Part shown: positions 34,942 through 43,592 of the stretch, in pieces
Layout: every line of letters begins with the position of its first letter
Numbering within the stretch: position 1 is the stretch's first letter
NCBI GenBank assembly: GCA_900696595.1
Contig: CAADGT010000168.1
Coordinates: 1 to 53,278, forward strand
Length of the DNA: 53,278 nucleotides
From: an uncultured Chloroflexota bacterium
Lineage (GTDB): Bacteria > Chloroflexota > Anaerolineae > Anaerolineales > Villigracilaceae
Direction of reading: 5' to 3'
Program-made: the position numbers and the translations under genes
The notes under the pieces: model-generated
Told to the model about the DNA's origin: nothing
The model's input: the letters and a program-made list of their open reading frames with translations, nothing else
Databases searched by the model: none

Positions 34942-36162
34942 ATGCGCATATTGCTCATCTCCAACACGTTTCCATACCCTCCTAATTCGGGGTTCCCATT
35001 GCGCGTCTACAACCTTCTCTATCGCATTGCCAGAGAGCATGAAGTCTGGCTTGCGTCGTTCACTGCCGGGCATGAAAAGCCCGCCGATATTGAACATATG
35101 CGCGAAATCTGCCGCGAGGTTGTCACGGTTCCATTTTCGCGCCAGGGCGCGCTGTCGAACCTGCCGCAGGCGGCGCGTTATTTTTTCAAGGGAATTCCAC
35201 CCACCCTGCGGGCATATGAATCGCGACAGCTTTTGGAAAAAATCCTGGACCTGATCTCCAGGGTGGACTTCGACATCATCCAGATCGAAGACTCGCACAT
35301 GAGCTTTTACCTGGATCATCTGCCCGCTGCGGTTCGCGCAAAGACCGTCCTGACCTTTCACGATGTAAACTTCCACAAACACGAAAAAATGAGCGAAGTC
35401 GAACCGAGGCGCGTCCGTAAAATCCGCACCTGGCTGCATGGACGCATGATGCGAAGATGGGAGCCCTTTCAGGCGCAACGGTTTGGGCATTGCGTCGCCA
35501 TGTCCCAGTCCGACAAGGAACTATTGCTGGCGGAAAACCCCGGGTTGCGAATCGCCGTCCTGCCCAACGGCGTGGATACCCGGCGTTACACACCCCTGCC
35601 CTTTCCCGAGCATACAAACCGGCTGATCTATGTCGGAAACATGGCTTACCGCCCCAATATAGACGCCGTAACCTGGTTCTGCCGCGACATCTATCCGATC
35701 ATCAAGGCTGAATACCCAAAAATCGAATTTTGGATCGTCGGCAAGGACCCAACCCCGGAGGTGACAAGCCTTGCGGCAAATGGAATCCGCGTTACCGGGC
35801 AGGTTGACGATCTGCTTCCATATTATAAAGACGCCATCATGTGCGTTGTCCCATTGCGGGCCGGCGGAGGCACGCGCCTCAAGATACTGGAAGCCATGGC
35901 GCTCGGCCGTCCGATGGTTTCCACAACCATCGGCTGTGAAGGAATTGAAGCCCGCAACGGCGAACAGCTCTTCATCGCAGACACGCCCGAACAATTTGCC
36001 CGCTACACCCTCGAACTCCTTCGAGACAAACAACAATGGCTGGACATGACCCGCCAGGCGCGCGCCCTGTCGGTGGAGCGGTATGATTGGGACCTGGTCG
36101 CGCGAAACCATATTCGACTTTATGAAGAAATTTGCAACCAAGATTCGAGGATAATCGCATAA
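34942..36162 (+). CDS. GT4 family glycosyltransferase
   Basis: A 406-residue GT-B enzyme. The start MRILLISNTFPYPPNSGFPLR is typical of GT4 enzymes, and the C-terminal half contains VVPLRAGGGTRLKILEAMALG with the family's Glu. The ATG at 34942 is preferred over an upstream TTG at 34924 because ggcgga lies about 7 nt before it and the protein then starts with the Rossmann strand. The stop overlaps the next start (TAATG). It resembles sugar transferases seen in exosortase-linked polysaccharide loci, but no exosortase is in the window. Confidence 0.87.
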   Translation: MRILLISNTFPYPPNSGFPLRVYNLLYRIAREHEVWLASFTAGHEKPADIEHMREICREVVTVPFSRQGALSNLPQAARYFFKGIPPTLRAYESRQLLEKILDLISRVDFDIIQIEDSHMSFYLDHLPAAVRAKTVLTFHDVNFHKHEKMSEVEPRRVRKIRTWLHGRMMRRWEPFQAQRFGHCVAMSQSDKELLLAENPGLRIAVLPNGVDTRRYTPLPFPEHTNRLIYVGNMAYRPNIDAVTWFCRDIYPIIKAEYPKIEFWIVGKDPTPEVTSLAANGIRVTGQVDDLLPYYKDAIMCVVPLRAGGGTRLKILEAMALGRPMVSTTIGCEGIEARNGEQLFIADTPEQFARYTLELLRDKQQWLDMTRQARALSVERYDWDLVARNHIRLYEEICNQDSRIIA

Positions 36163-37340
36163 TGAACAACCCGATTCGCAAACTGCTATGGGTGGCGCCC
36201 GGCGATCCCGAAAAAAGCCTGGATTCGGCGACGTGGCTCGACACCAGCGGGGAATTAAATCAATCCGGCTGGAATGTGACGCTCCTGGCAGTGGGGGACG
36301 GCAAGTCCAAAACATTGAAGGGCGTGCATGTTTACGGCGTCCCCAGACCCGAGATCTACCTCATGCGCCAGTTTGTTTTTCACGCCCGCGCGCTATCCTA
36401 TATTTATCGCCGCCTGAATTCGACCGACGTCGTCCTTTTCCATTCCATGTCCGCCCCCTGGATGCTTGCCCTGGCAATGCTCATGCGCCTACAAAAACGC
36501 CGTCGTCCCGCCCTGGTCATGGACACCCGCACGGTGGACATGGCGCCTGCTTCTCGCGGACGATGGAAAGACAGCGTCCGCCGCAATTATCATGCCTTCG
36601 TGGAAAAAAGCGTCAATCGCTGGGTGGACGGGCGTCTTGCCATTACGCCGCGCATGGCCGCCTATGTAAACATCCCGCATGAAAAATTATGGGGCGTTTG
36701 GCCCTCCGGGGTAAACGCCGAACTTTTCCAGACCGCGCGCTCAGCCAGAACCTGGCCCGCCAGCGGCGCTCCCATCCAACTGGTCTATGTCGGGGTTTTG
36801 AATTACGAGCGCAACCTGATGAATTTAAGCTCCGCCGTGGTTAAAGCGAACGCCGAAGGAGCGCAGATCGCTTTCTCCATGATCGGCGACGGCAACCAAA
36901 AGGACGAACTGGAAAAATTCGCCGCAACGACCGACGGATGCGTGCGCGTCCTGCCGCGCGTGGACCATTCACAGGTTCCCGGCGTGTTGAGCAGGGCGCA
37001 TATCGGCGTGTTGCCCTTCCCGGATGAAGAAAAATTCCAGGTGAGCAGTCCCATCAAACTGTTCGAATATATGGCGTCGGGGCTGCCGATTTTGGCGACG
37101 CGCATTGCCTGCCACACCGATGTGATCGGCGACGGCGACTATGTTATCTGGATGGAAGGCTCGGATGAAGAGTCCCTGCTGGCTGCCCTTCGCCAGGTCT
37201 GGAAAAAATCTGACGAACTGTGCGGAATGGGCGGGCGGGCCGCCATCGCCTCAAAAGCCTGGACCTGGAGCGAATCTGCGAGAAAACTGAAGACGGCCCT
37301 CGAAACCGGTCTCGACAACCTCGCCATTCGCAAAGCTTGA
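36162..37340 (+). CDS. GT4 family glycosyltransferase
   Basis: A 392-residue GT-B enzyme starting at the ATG of the TAATG overlap. The N-terminal half has KLLWVAPGDPEKSLDS, and the C-terminal half has YVGVLNYERNL, VLPRVDHSQVPGVLSRA and SPIKLFEYMASGLPILAT. The last is the donor-binding region with the conserved Glu. It is translationally coupled to the preceding GT4 gene, suggesting that consecutive sugars of one repeat unit are added by the pair. Confidence 0.87.
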   Translation: MNNPIRKLLWVAPGDPEKSLDSATWLDTSGELNQSGWNVTLLAVGDGKSKTLKGVHVYGVPRPEIYLMRQFVFHARALSYIYRRLNSTDVVLFHSMSAPWMLALAMLMRLQKRRRPALVMDTRTVDMAPASRGRWKDSVRRNYHAFVEKSVNRWVDGRLAITPRMAAYVNIPHEKLWGVWPSGVNAELFQTARSARTWPASGAPIQLVYVGVLNYERNLMNLSSAVVKANAEGAQIAFSMIGDGNQKDELEKFAATTDGCVRVLPRVDHSQVPGVLSRAHIGVLPFPDEEKFQVSSPIKLFEYMASGLPILATRIACHTDVIGDGDYVIWMEGSDEESLLAALRQVWKKSDELCGMGGRAAIASKAWTWSESARKLKTALETGLDNLAIRKA

Positions 37341-37348
37341 GAAAATTG

Positions 37349-38308
37349 ATGACGAACAAAAAAGGCTATTTTCTTTTTTCGCTCGACACCGAACTCGCCT
37401 GGGGCTACTTCGATCAATATCGCCCGGGCAGGTTTTCCAGCGGCGGCGTGCGGGAACGCAAAGCCATCCGGCGCCTGTTGGATATTTTCGACGAGTTCGA
37501 AATTTCAGTCACCTGGGCGGTCGTCGGACACATGTTTTTTGCCTCCTGCGAAAAATGCGAAAACTGCCCCGTCCTGGAGTGGAAGGGAAAATACTCCAGC
37601 TTTGAGCAAATCTACGATACCGACGACCAATTATGGTACGGCGCGGATGTCATAGAGCTGTTGCAGGCTCGCGGCGCCCGGCATGAAATCGGCTTTCACG
37701 GCTACACTCACAAAATCTTCGACGAGCGCTCGATGACCGAGGCGGAAGCCAAAATGGAAATTGCGGAATGGCGGCGGCTGGCGGCGCGCAGGAACATTAC
37801 GCCGTATTCCGCAGCCTTTCCGCGCAACCGGGTCGGACACCTCAAATCCCTTAAGGCGGCCGGCTATATTTGTTATCGCGGAGATGAATTGCGCCCGAAA
37901 GGTTCGCGTTTTACCCTGCTCCGAAAAGCCATGAACGTCTTCGATTTAATCTTTCAGATTCGGACTCCGCTGGTTTACGACCCCATCATGGACGAAAGCG
38001 GGTTGCTGAACCTGCCCGCCTCCCGCTGGTTGTTTGGCATGAATCGCCGGGTCGAGGCGGCGTTGGATTCGCTTGGACTGTCCACCCTTCGCATCCGCCC
38101 GATGATCGCGGCGGTCAAACGCGCCGCGCAGGAGGGTCGCATTGTTCATATCTGGGCGCACCCTGAAGAATTCAAAACAGACGGGGATTTCGAGAAACTG
38201 CGCTTCCTGCTCAAATATGTCGCCGCCGAGATCAAAAAAGGATCGTTGCAATCCATGACGATGATTGACCTGGCGCGCAAGACTCTGGCTTTGGAGGGCG
38301 CGGCATGA
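37349..38308 (+). CDS. Polysaccharide deacetylase (NodB homology)
   Basis: A 319-residue carbohydrate esterase 4-type protein. The metal-site residues are suggested by SLDTELAWGYF near the N-terminus and the HxxxH in EIGFHGYTHKIFDE; AFPRNRVGHLKSL carries the conserved Arg. An internal Cys-rich piece (ASCEKCENCP) is unusual. It should remove an N- or O-acetyl group, and the lack of a signal peptide suggests action in the cytoplasm. The start at ATG 37349 lies 8 nt after the preceding stop; upstream in-frame codons lie within the GT4 gene. The stop overlaps the next start (ATGA). Confidence 0.83.
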   Translation: MTNKKGYFLFSLDTELAWGYFDQYRPGRFSSGGVRERKAIRRLLDIFDEFEISVTWAVVGHMFFASCEKCENCPVLEWKGKYSSFEQIYDTDDQLWYGADVIELLQARGARHEIGFHGYTHKIFDERSMTEAEAKMEIAEWRRLAARRNITPYSAAFPRNRVGHLKSLKAAGYICYRGDELRPKGSRFTLLRKAMNVFDLIFQIRTPLVYDPIMDESGLLNLPASRWLFGMNRRVEAALDSLGLSTLRIRPMIAAVKRAAQEGRIVHIWAHPEEFKTDGDFEKLRFLLKYVAAEIKKGSLQSMTMIDLARKTLALEGAA

Positions 38309-39489
38309 GGCAGGGCATGGATTCGGCGAAGGAAACTGTATTGGTGGTGGGACCCGGCCTGGGTCAGGTGGGAGGCGTGGCCACCTTCATCGAGATTCTT
38401 GCCACTTCCCCGGTAATCGCCGAAAAATATCGCATCCTCCGGCTGGATACGACGCGGTCTGCGCAGGATTTGGGATTGGAAAACCGTCTCTCGCTGACAA
38501 ATGTCGGTTATCTGATCCGGCAGGTTTTTCAGTTCATCGGCGTCTGCCTGCGCGAGAAGCCGCGCTTAATTCACGTTCAGGCGACATCGGGGCTGTCTTT
38601 TTGGAAGTCCGCGCTTTTTATTCTATTGGGAAAGATGTTCGGCGCCGGGACGGTGGCGCATTTGCACGGCGGTATGTTCGATCAATATTACGCCGCCTGC
38701 CGCCCTCGAACGAAGAAATGGATCGGGCGCGTGTTTTCTTCTGCGGATATGACGGTTGCGCTTTCAGAAAAATGGCGGCAATTTTTGCTTGCGGAGGTGG
38801 GGGGCGATTTGAGCGTTGAGATCGTCTCGAACCCGGTGGATCGTCTGTTCGCCGAGGCGCTGGACGCCGGACGCTCCGCTATGAACGCCGTTAAAAAAGA
38901 TGTTCTTTTTTTAGGCAGTCTGGGGAAACGCAAGGGCGTGTTCGATATTTTGCAGGCGGCGCCGGCGATTTTCGAGAAGCACCCCGATGCCCGTATTGTT
39001 TTTGCGGGGGCGGAGGAAAGCCGTGGCGAAAAAATGCGCATTGATGAGTTATGCCGCGAGAAAAAACTCGGCGAAAAAACGGCGTTCATCGGCGTGGTGA
39101 CGGGAAGGGAAAAGGTGGATTTGTTTCAAAGCGCCATGATTTATATCCTGCCTTCCTATGGGGAAAATCTCCCTTTTTCACTGTTGGAGGCGATGGCGTT
39201 GGGCTTGCCTGTCGTGACCACTCCGGTTGGCGCGATTCCGGAAATTGTCAAAGATGGTCAGAACGGGTTTCTTGTCGAACCCGGGGATGTCCGCGCTCTG
39301 GCTTCAAGTGTGAATCGTCTGCTGGATGACGAATCATTAAGGCGCTCCATGTCTGCCGCCAATCAGACAAAGATCAGGACGGATTTTATGCCGGACGATT
39401 CCATGAGGCAGATGGATAGAGTGTACAGCCGGGCGTTGCGCGTCGCCCTGGCAAATGGATCCGCTCGTTTTGAAGGAGATGCGCCATGA
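38305..39489 (+). CDS. GT4 family glycosyltransferase
   Basis: A 394-residue GT-B enzyme. It shows the N-terminal GPGLGQVGGVATFIEIL and the classic EX7E region in YGENLPFSLLEAMALGLPVV, followed by GAIPEIVKDGQNGFLVEPGD. Both Glu residues are present. It is joined by ATGA overlaps to the deacetylase before it and to the CapK-like gene after it, so the three are translated as one unit. The donor sugar is unknown. Confidence 0.9.
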   Translation: MRQGMDSAKETVLVVGPGLGQVGGVATFIEILATSPVIAEKYRILRLDTTRSAQDLGLENRLSLTNVGYLIRQVFQFIGVCLREKPRLIHVQATSGLSFWKSALFILLGKMFGAGTVAHLHGGMFDQYYAACRPRTKKWIGRVFSSADMTVALSEKWRQFLLAEVGGDLSVEIVSNPVDRLFAEALDAGRSAMNAVKKDVLFLGSLGKRKGVFDILQAAPAIFEKHPDARIVFAGAEESRGEKMRIDELCREKKLGEKTAFIGVVTGREKVDLFQSAMIYILPSYGENLPFSLLEAMALGLPVVTTPVGAIPEIVKDGQNGFLVEPGDVRALASSVNRLLDDESLRRSMSAANQTKIRTDFMPDDSMRQMDRVYSRALRVALANGSARFEGDAP

Positions 39490-40880
39490 ATCTGTCGTAT
39501 CGCAATCCGAGTTTGCTTAATCTTTATTACCGTCTTCCGAAATTTGCGCGCGAGGTCTTTGCCGCGCTATATTCGTTGAAGGCGCGCAACCGGCGGTTTG
39601 GAAAGGCTTTTCACGATCAAATGCGCCTCTTGCAGGAAAATGAGAAATTGCCCCGCGCAGAAAGAGACCGGCGGCAGGTTTCGGATTTAAAGGCAACTCT
39701 GCGCTATGCTTATGAACATGTTCCGTATTATCGTTCGCTCTTCGACCAATCCGGTTTTCGGGCGGACGCTCTGGAGTCGCTTGCCGATCTTCGAAAGATT
39801 CCCGTGCTGGAGAGGGAGACCGTTCGCTCGAAAAATGCCGAGCTTCATTCCACGGCGTTTACCGGACCGAAGTTTTCCCACCGCACCAGCGGGACGACGG
39901 GAACTACATTGGGATTTACCCTGAGCGAAGAGGCAAACCAGCGGCATTATGGCTGCGTCTGGCATCATTACGGCTGGGTGGGAATGCGGCGCGGAGACCG
40001 TCTCGCCACTTTTGGCGGGCATCCGCTGGCGCACCCCGACCGTCAAAAGCCGCCGTTCTGGCTGTATGATGCGGTCGAAAATGAGTTATATTTTTCCGTT
40101 CAGCATATTTCCCCAAAAAATGCGCCGTATTATATCGAACAGTTGTTGCGGTTTAAGCCCGTTGTTGTCAGAGGCATTCCGTCCTTTTTGAATTTGATTG
40201 CGCAGTATATGATTGATGGCGGCGTTACTTACAAGCCGCGCGGCGTTTTTACCTATAGTGAAACGCTGCTCGACCGCCAGCGCAGGGCGCTGGAGCAGGC
40301 TTTCGAGTGCACAGCCTATAATTTTTATAGCAACGGCGAGCGCACCGGGCACGTTCTGCAGTGCGGACATGGCAGGTTGCACGTCCTCACCGAAACGGGC
40401 GTGATCGAAATCCTGCGCGCAGACGGCTCGCCCGCGGCGGCTGGGGAGGTGGGCGAGCTGGTGATGACCAACATGATCAACCGCGCCATGCCGCTGATCC
40501 GCTACCGGATTGGCGATACGGGAATCCTGGCGCGGGAGGAGCAATGCCCATGCGGGCGCGAAACGCCGATCCTTGAAAGCCTGACCGGGCGCACAAACGA
40601 TTTTGTTGTCACGGAGGACGGCAGGCGCATTCGTCCGGTCGGCGTGTTCATGGGCACGCCCATGGTGAAGGCGGCGCAATTCGTTCAGGAACAGGCCGGG
40701 TCTGTCGTCGTAAAAATCGTTCCCCGCGAAGGATTTGGAGCCGATGACAGGAGGAAGGTGGCGGAAGAGATGGACGCCGAACTCGGTCATTCCATCCGCT
40801 ATCAGATCGAGATCGTGGACGAACTGCCTTTTGGCGCAAACGGCAAATTGCAGCATATCATTTCAAAAATTCCCTCCTAG
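39486..40880 (+). CDS. PaaK/CapK-like adenylate-forming protein (divergent)
   Basis: A 464-residue member of the same family as 27262-28725. The AMP loop reads HRTSGTTGTTLGFTLSEEAN, and the region after it has YNFYSNGERTGHVLQCGHG where the other member has YGMTE, so the adenylation motif differs. PLIRYRIGDTGIL is conserved. Both proteins begin with a long hydrophilic segment that is not part of the core ligase. The function in polysaccharide loci is unknown. It is coupled to the upstream GT4 gene and followed after 16 bp by another. Confidence 0.82.
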   Translation: MNLSYRNPSLLNLYYRLPKFAREVFAALYSLKARNRRFGKAFHDQMRLLQENEKLPRAERDRRQVSDLKATLRYAYEHVPYYRSLFDQSGFRADALESLADLRKIPVLERETVRSKNAELHSTAFTGPKFSHRTSGTTGTTLGFTLSEEANQRHYGCVWHHYGWVGMRRGDRLATFGGHPLAHPDRQKPPFWLYDAVENELYFSVQHISPKNAPYYIEQLLRFKPVVVRGIPSFLNLIAQYMIDGGVTYKPRGVFTYSETLLDRQRRALEQAFECTAYNFYSNGERTGHVLQCGHGRLHVLTETGVIEILRADGSPAAAGEVGELVMTNMINRAMPLIRYRIGDTGILAREEQCPCGRETPILESLTGRTNDFVVTEDGRRIRPVGVFMGTPMVKAAQFVQEQAGSVVVKIVPREGFGADDRRKVAEEMDAELGHSIRYQIEIVDELPFGANGKLQHIISKIPS

Positions 40881-40896
40881 CGGAAACGAGAGGATT

Positions 40897-42111
40897 ATGT
40901 CGAACAAAAACCCGCAACGGGTTCTGATGCTTGTAGAAAACAATCCCTTCTGGCGGGATGTGCGCGTCCGTCAGGAAGCGCAGGCGTTGAAAGACGCCGG
41001 ATACGCCGTTTCTGTGATTTGCCCGGGCATGGCTGGGCGGAAATTTCACGAGGAGATGGAGGGCATTCACATCTTTACCTATCCGTCTCCATATCAGGGA
41101 CATGGATTTATCGGTTATGCCTACGAATACGGCTATTCCCTGCTGGCGATGTTCCTGGTCTCCCTGCATGTATTTGCGCGGAGGGGGTTCGACATCATTC
41201 ATGCCGCCAACCCGCCGGATACCGCCGTGCTGATCGCCCTCTTCTACAAAATTTTTGGAAAACGATTCGTATATGACCATCACGATTTGTCCCCGGAGGT
41301 CTTTCGACTGCGCTTTGGCGCTGAAAAAGGGATCGCCCGCCTTTTATATGGAATATTGATCTTTTTAGAACGGCTTTCCTGTCGCGTTGCGGACCTGGTC
41401 ATCGCCACCAACCAGTCCTATAAAAACATCGAAATACAACGCGCTGGAATCCCGGAAAGCAGGATCGCCGTCGTTCGCAACGGACCCGACCTGACGAGGC
41501 TCCGTCTTGTGGAGTTTCCGCCCGAACTGCGCCGTGACGGGAAGACGACCATTGGCTATCTCGGCATCATCGGTTATCAGGATGGCGTGGATCATCTGCT
41601 GAACATCCTGCGCATACTGGCGTACGAATTGAACCGCAGGGATTTTTTCTGCGTCATTGCCGGGGGCGGCGACGCGCTGGATGACCTCAAAAAACAGGCG
41701 CGGGCGCTTAACCTGGATGAATTTGTGATGTTTACAGGATATATCCCGCATGAAGACGTTGCCAAATACATTTCCGCGGCCGATATTTGTGTCGCGCCTG
41801 AAAAACCCACCCCCTTTAATCATTATTCCACGATCATCAAGGTTATGGAATATATGGCGCTGGGCAAGCCCGTCGTGGGGTTTGACTTGATAGAGCATCG
41901 TTACTCTGCGCGCGACGCCGCCTTGTACGCGCAGGGCGGCGAAGACCTTGATTTCGCCCGGAAGATCGTTATGCTCATGGACGATCCCGTTCAGCGCGAA
42001 GCATTGGGCAGGCTGGGCAGGGAGCGGGCGGAGAAAGTCCTGGACTGGCGGCATCAGTCCCGGGTTTTGGTGGAGGCGTATGGCAAAATGACAGCATCTG
42101 CGCCGCAATGA
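40897..42111 (+). CDS. GT4 family glycosyltransferase
   Basis: A 404-residue GT-B enzyme. The N-terminal half begins RVLMLVENNPFWRDVRVRQEA, and the C-terminal half has TIGYLGIIGYQDGVDHLL, VAPEKPTPFNHYSTIIKVME and MALGKPVVGFDL. The ATG at 40897 follows an agagga ribosome binding site; the longer in-frame start lies inside the CapK-like gene. It is the last glycosyltransferase of the plus-strand locus. Confidence 0.87.
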   Translation: MSNKNPQRVLMLVENNPFWRDVRVRQEAQALKDAGYAVSVICPGMAGRKFHEEMEGIHIFTYPSPYQGHGFIGYAYEYGYSLLAMFLVSLHVFARRGFDIIHAANPPDTAVLIALFYKIFGKRFVYDHHDLSPEVFRLRFGAEKGIARLLYGILIFLERLSCRVADLVIATNQSYKNIEIQRAGIPESRIAVVRNGPDLTRLRLVEFPPELRRDGKTTIGYLGIIGYQDGVDHLLNILRILAYELNRRDFFCVIAGGGDALDDLKKQARALNLDEFVMFTGYIPHEDVAKYISAADICVAPEKPTPFNHYSTIIKVMEYMALGKPVVGFDLIEHRYSARDAALYAQGGEDLDFARKIVMLMDDPVQREALGRLGRERAEKVLDWRHQSRVLVEAYGKMTASAPQ

Positions 42112-42297
42112 AGCGCCCGTTCAAAAAGATTGAAAAACGCTCGACGCAGCCGATGACGGAGAATGCGCCCCTGCGAGCCTGAAATTTTCAATCAGATGCC
42201 TGGACAAAACTTTAGCGTTACGCATCCTGCCCATTGGGTTTTATCCTCGCTTTTGTCCCGTTTAAAGTTGTTGATGTACTAGCAGGAAGAGGCTATC

Positions 42298-43287
42298 ATG
42301 CTTTTGGATGAAAAGATCGTCGAACATCACCCCGTCATAGGCAAGCGCCTGCGCCCGGGAATAAAAATCACGTTGACCCATCCCGAATGGGGCGATTATG
42401 TGTTGCAATCCAACAATTTCGGCTTCCGCGCCTCCCGCGATTACGTCCCCCAAAAAGCGGCCGGAATAAAACGCGTATTGATATTTGGAGACTCGAATGT
42501 GTTTGGCAACGGCGTTTCCAACGATCAGCGCTTCCCCGACATCTTGGAAACCATCCTCCCCGGCGTGGAAGTCTATAACTTTGCGCTGGAAGGCTTTGCG
42601 GTGGATCAACAATACCTCTGCTACCAGGAATTTGGAGTTCAATTCGAACACGACCTGGTGATTGTCGCGCCAGCCATCGAGACCATCCGCAAACTGAAGA
42701 CGCATTACGAGCAAACCCTGGATGAGAACAACGTCCAACGATGTTACGCCCGCCCGTACTTCGACCTTGTGGATGGAAAATTGAGGCGCGGCAACATCCC
42801 CGTGCCGGAGGGTTTCATTGACCCCGACAACCTGCCGGAAAACGAAAAAGAGAATGTCCATCGCGGAGGAACCTTCGCAAAGATCGGCGACATGCTGCAA
42901 AAAGTGAATCTCAAGGATGTCGTTTTGCGAAATATCCGTTACCAGCCGTTCCCCGAATACGACAACCCGGACAACCCAGCCTGGCAGGTGATGAAGGCCA
43001 TTTTCCTCGAATGGGCGGCGGCCAGCGCCGCTCCCTTGATGCTCGTTCCACTGCCGCGTTTTATTTACGTCAAGGAACAGACCAGCCCCGAATTCTATCG
43101 CCTGCGATTCCGCGAAGCGGCCGCCGAAGCCAAATGCCATTTGTACGACCCGCTCACCGACCTGTTGACAACGCCGATGGAGGAACGCAGAAAAATGTAT
43201 TTTCTGGAGGGGCATCTCACGCCGCTCGGACAAAAATACATGGCTGAATTTATCGCCCCACATGTGCGGCAAGCCCTGAGAGGCTGA
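42298..43287 (+). CDS. SGNH-hydrolase-like protein
   Basis: A 329-residue protein with an SGNH/GDSL-type core. The nucleophile motif is RVLIFGDSNVFGNG (near 62-74), and the C-terminal catalytic His lies in FLEGHLTPLGQKY (near 302-313), with Glu at the place of the usual Asp. No signal peptide is seen. In many polysaccharide loci such proteins add or remove O-acyl groups. It is followed after 28 bp by an acyl carrier protein, which suggests a shared acyl-group function. An aggaagagg ribosome binding site precedes the ATG. Confidence 0.78.
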   Translation: MLLDEKIVEHHPVIGKRLRPGIKITLTHPEWGDYVLQSNNFGFRASRDYVPQKAAGIKRVLIFGDSNVFGNGVSNDQRFPDILETILPGVEVYNFALEGFAVDQQYLCYQEFGVQFEHDLVIVAPAIETIRKLKTHYEQTLDENNVQRCYARPYFDLVDGKLRRGNIPVPEGFIDPDNLPENEKENVHRGGTFAKIGDMLQKVNLKDVVLRNIRYQPFPEYDNPDNPAWQVMKAIFLEWAAASAAPLMLVPLPRFIYVKEQTSPEFYRLRFREAAAEAKCHLYDPLTDLLTTPMEERRKMYFLEGHLTPLGQKYMAEFIAPHVRQALRG

Positions 43288-43315
43288 TCTCAAAAACCAT
43301 TTATGAAGAGGTATC

Positions 43316-43570
43316 ATGACCGAGATAGAAAATAAGATCCGCAAGTTTTTGTCCGAGAATTTCATTCTCAGCGAACAGGCAAACCAGTTGAGTCCTTCCG
43401 ATTCGTTTCTCGAAAAAGGCATCATCGACTCGACCGGCATTCTCGAACTGGTCTTCTTTGTCGAAGATCAATTCAACGTTCAGATTGACACAGCCGAAGT
43501 CCTGCCTGAAAACTTCGACTCCATTCAAAACCTGTCCGCCTACATTCGCCGAAAGCAGGGCGCAGGTTAA
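43316..43570 (+). CDS. Acyl carrier protein
   Basis: An 84-residue carrier protein. The phosphopantetheine attachment Ser is near residue 40 in KGIIDSTGILELVFFVEDQF, which keeps the DS pair, the helix that follows and the acidic surface typical of the family. It is smaller than a peptidyl carrier domain of a multidomain enzyme and is encoded alone. It sits between an SGNH protein and AsnB, far from fatty acid synthesis genes, so it probably serves a dedicated glycan modification, with the AMP ligase at 48591-50063 as a candidate loader. Confidence 0.88.
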   Translation: MTEIENKIRKFLSENFILSEQANQLSPSDSFLEKGIIDSTGILELVFFVEDQFNVQIDTAEVLPENFDSIQNLSAYIRRKQGAG

Positions 43571-43592
43571 CCCTGCCCCGATGAGATGACAT

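Noticed and set aside
42262..43440. 392-residue open frame on the minus strand over the SGNH and ACP genes
   Set aside because: It is antisense to two well-supported genes and shows no recognisable domain.
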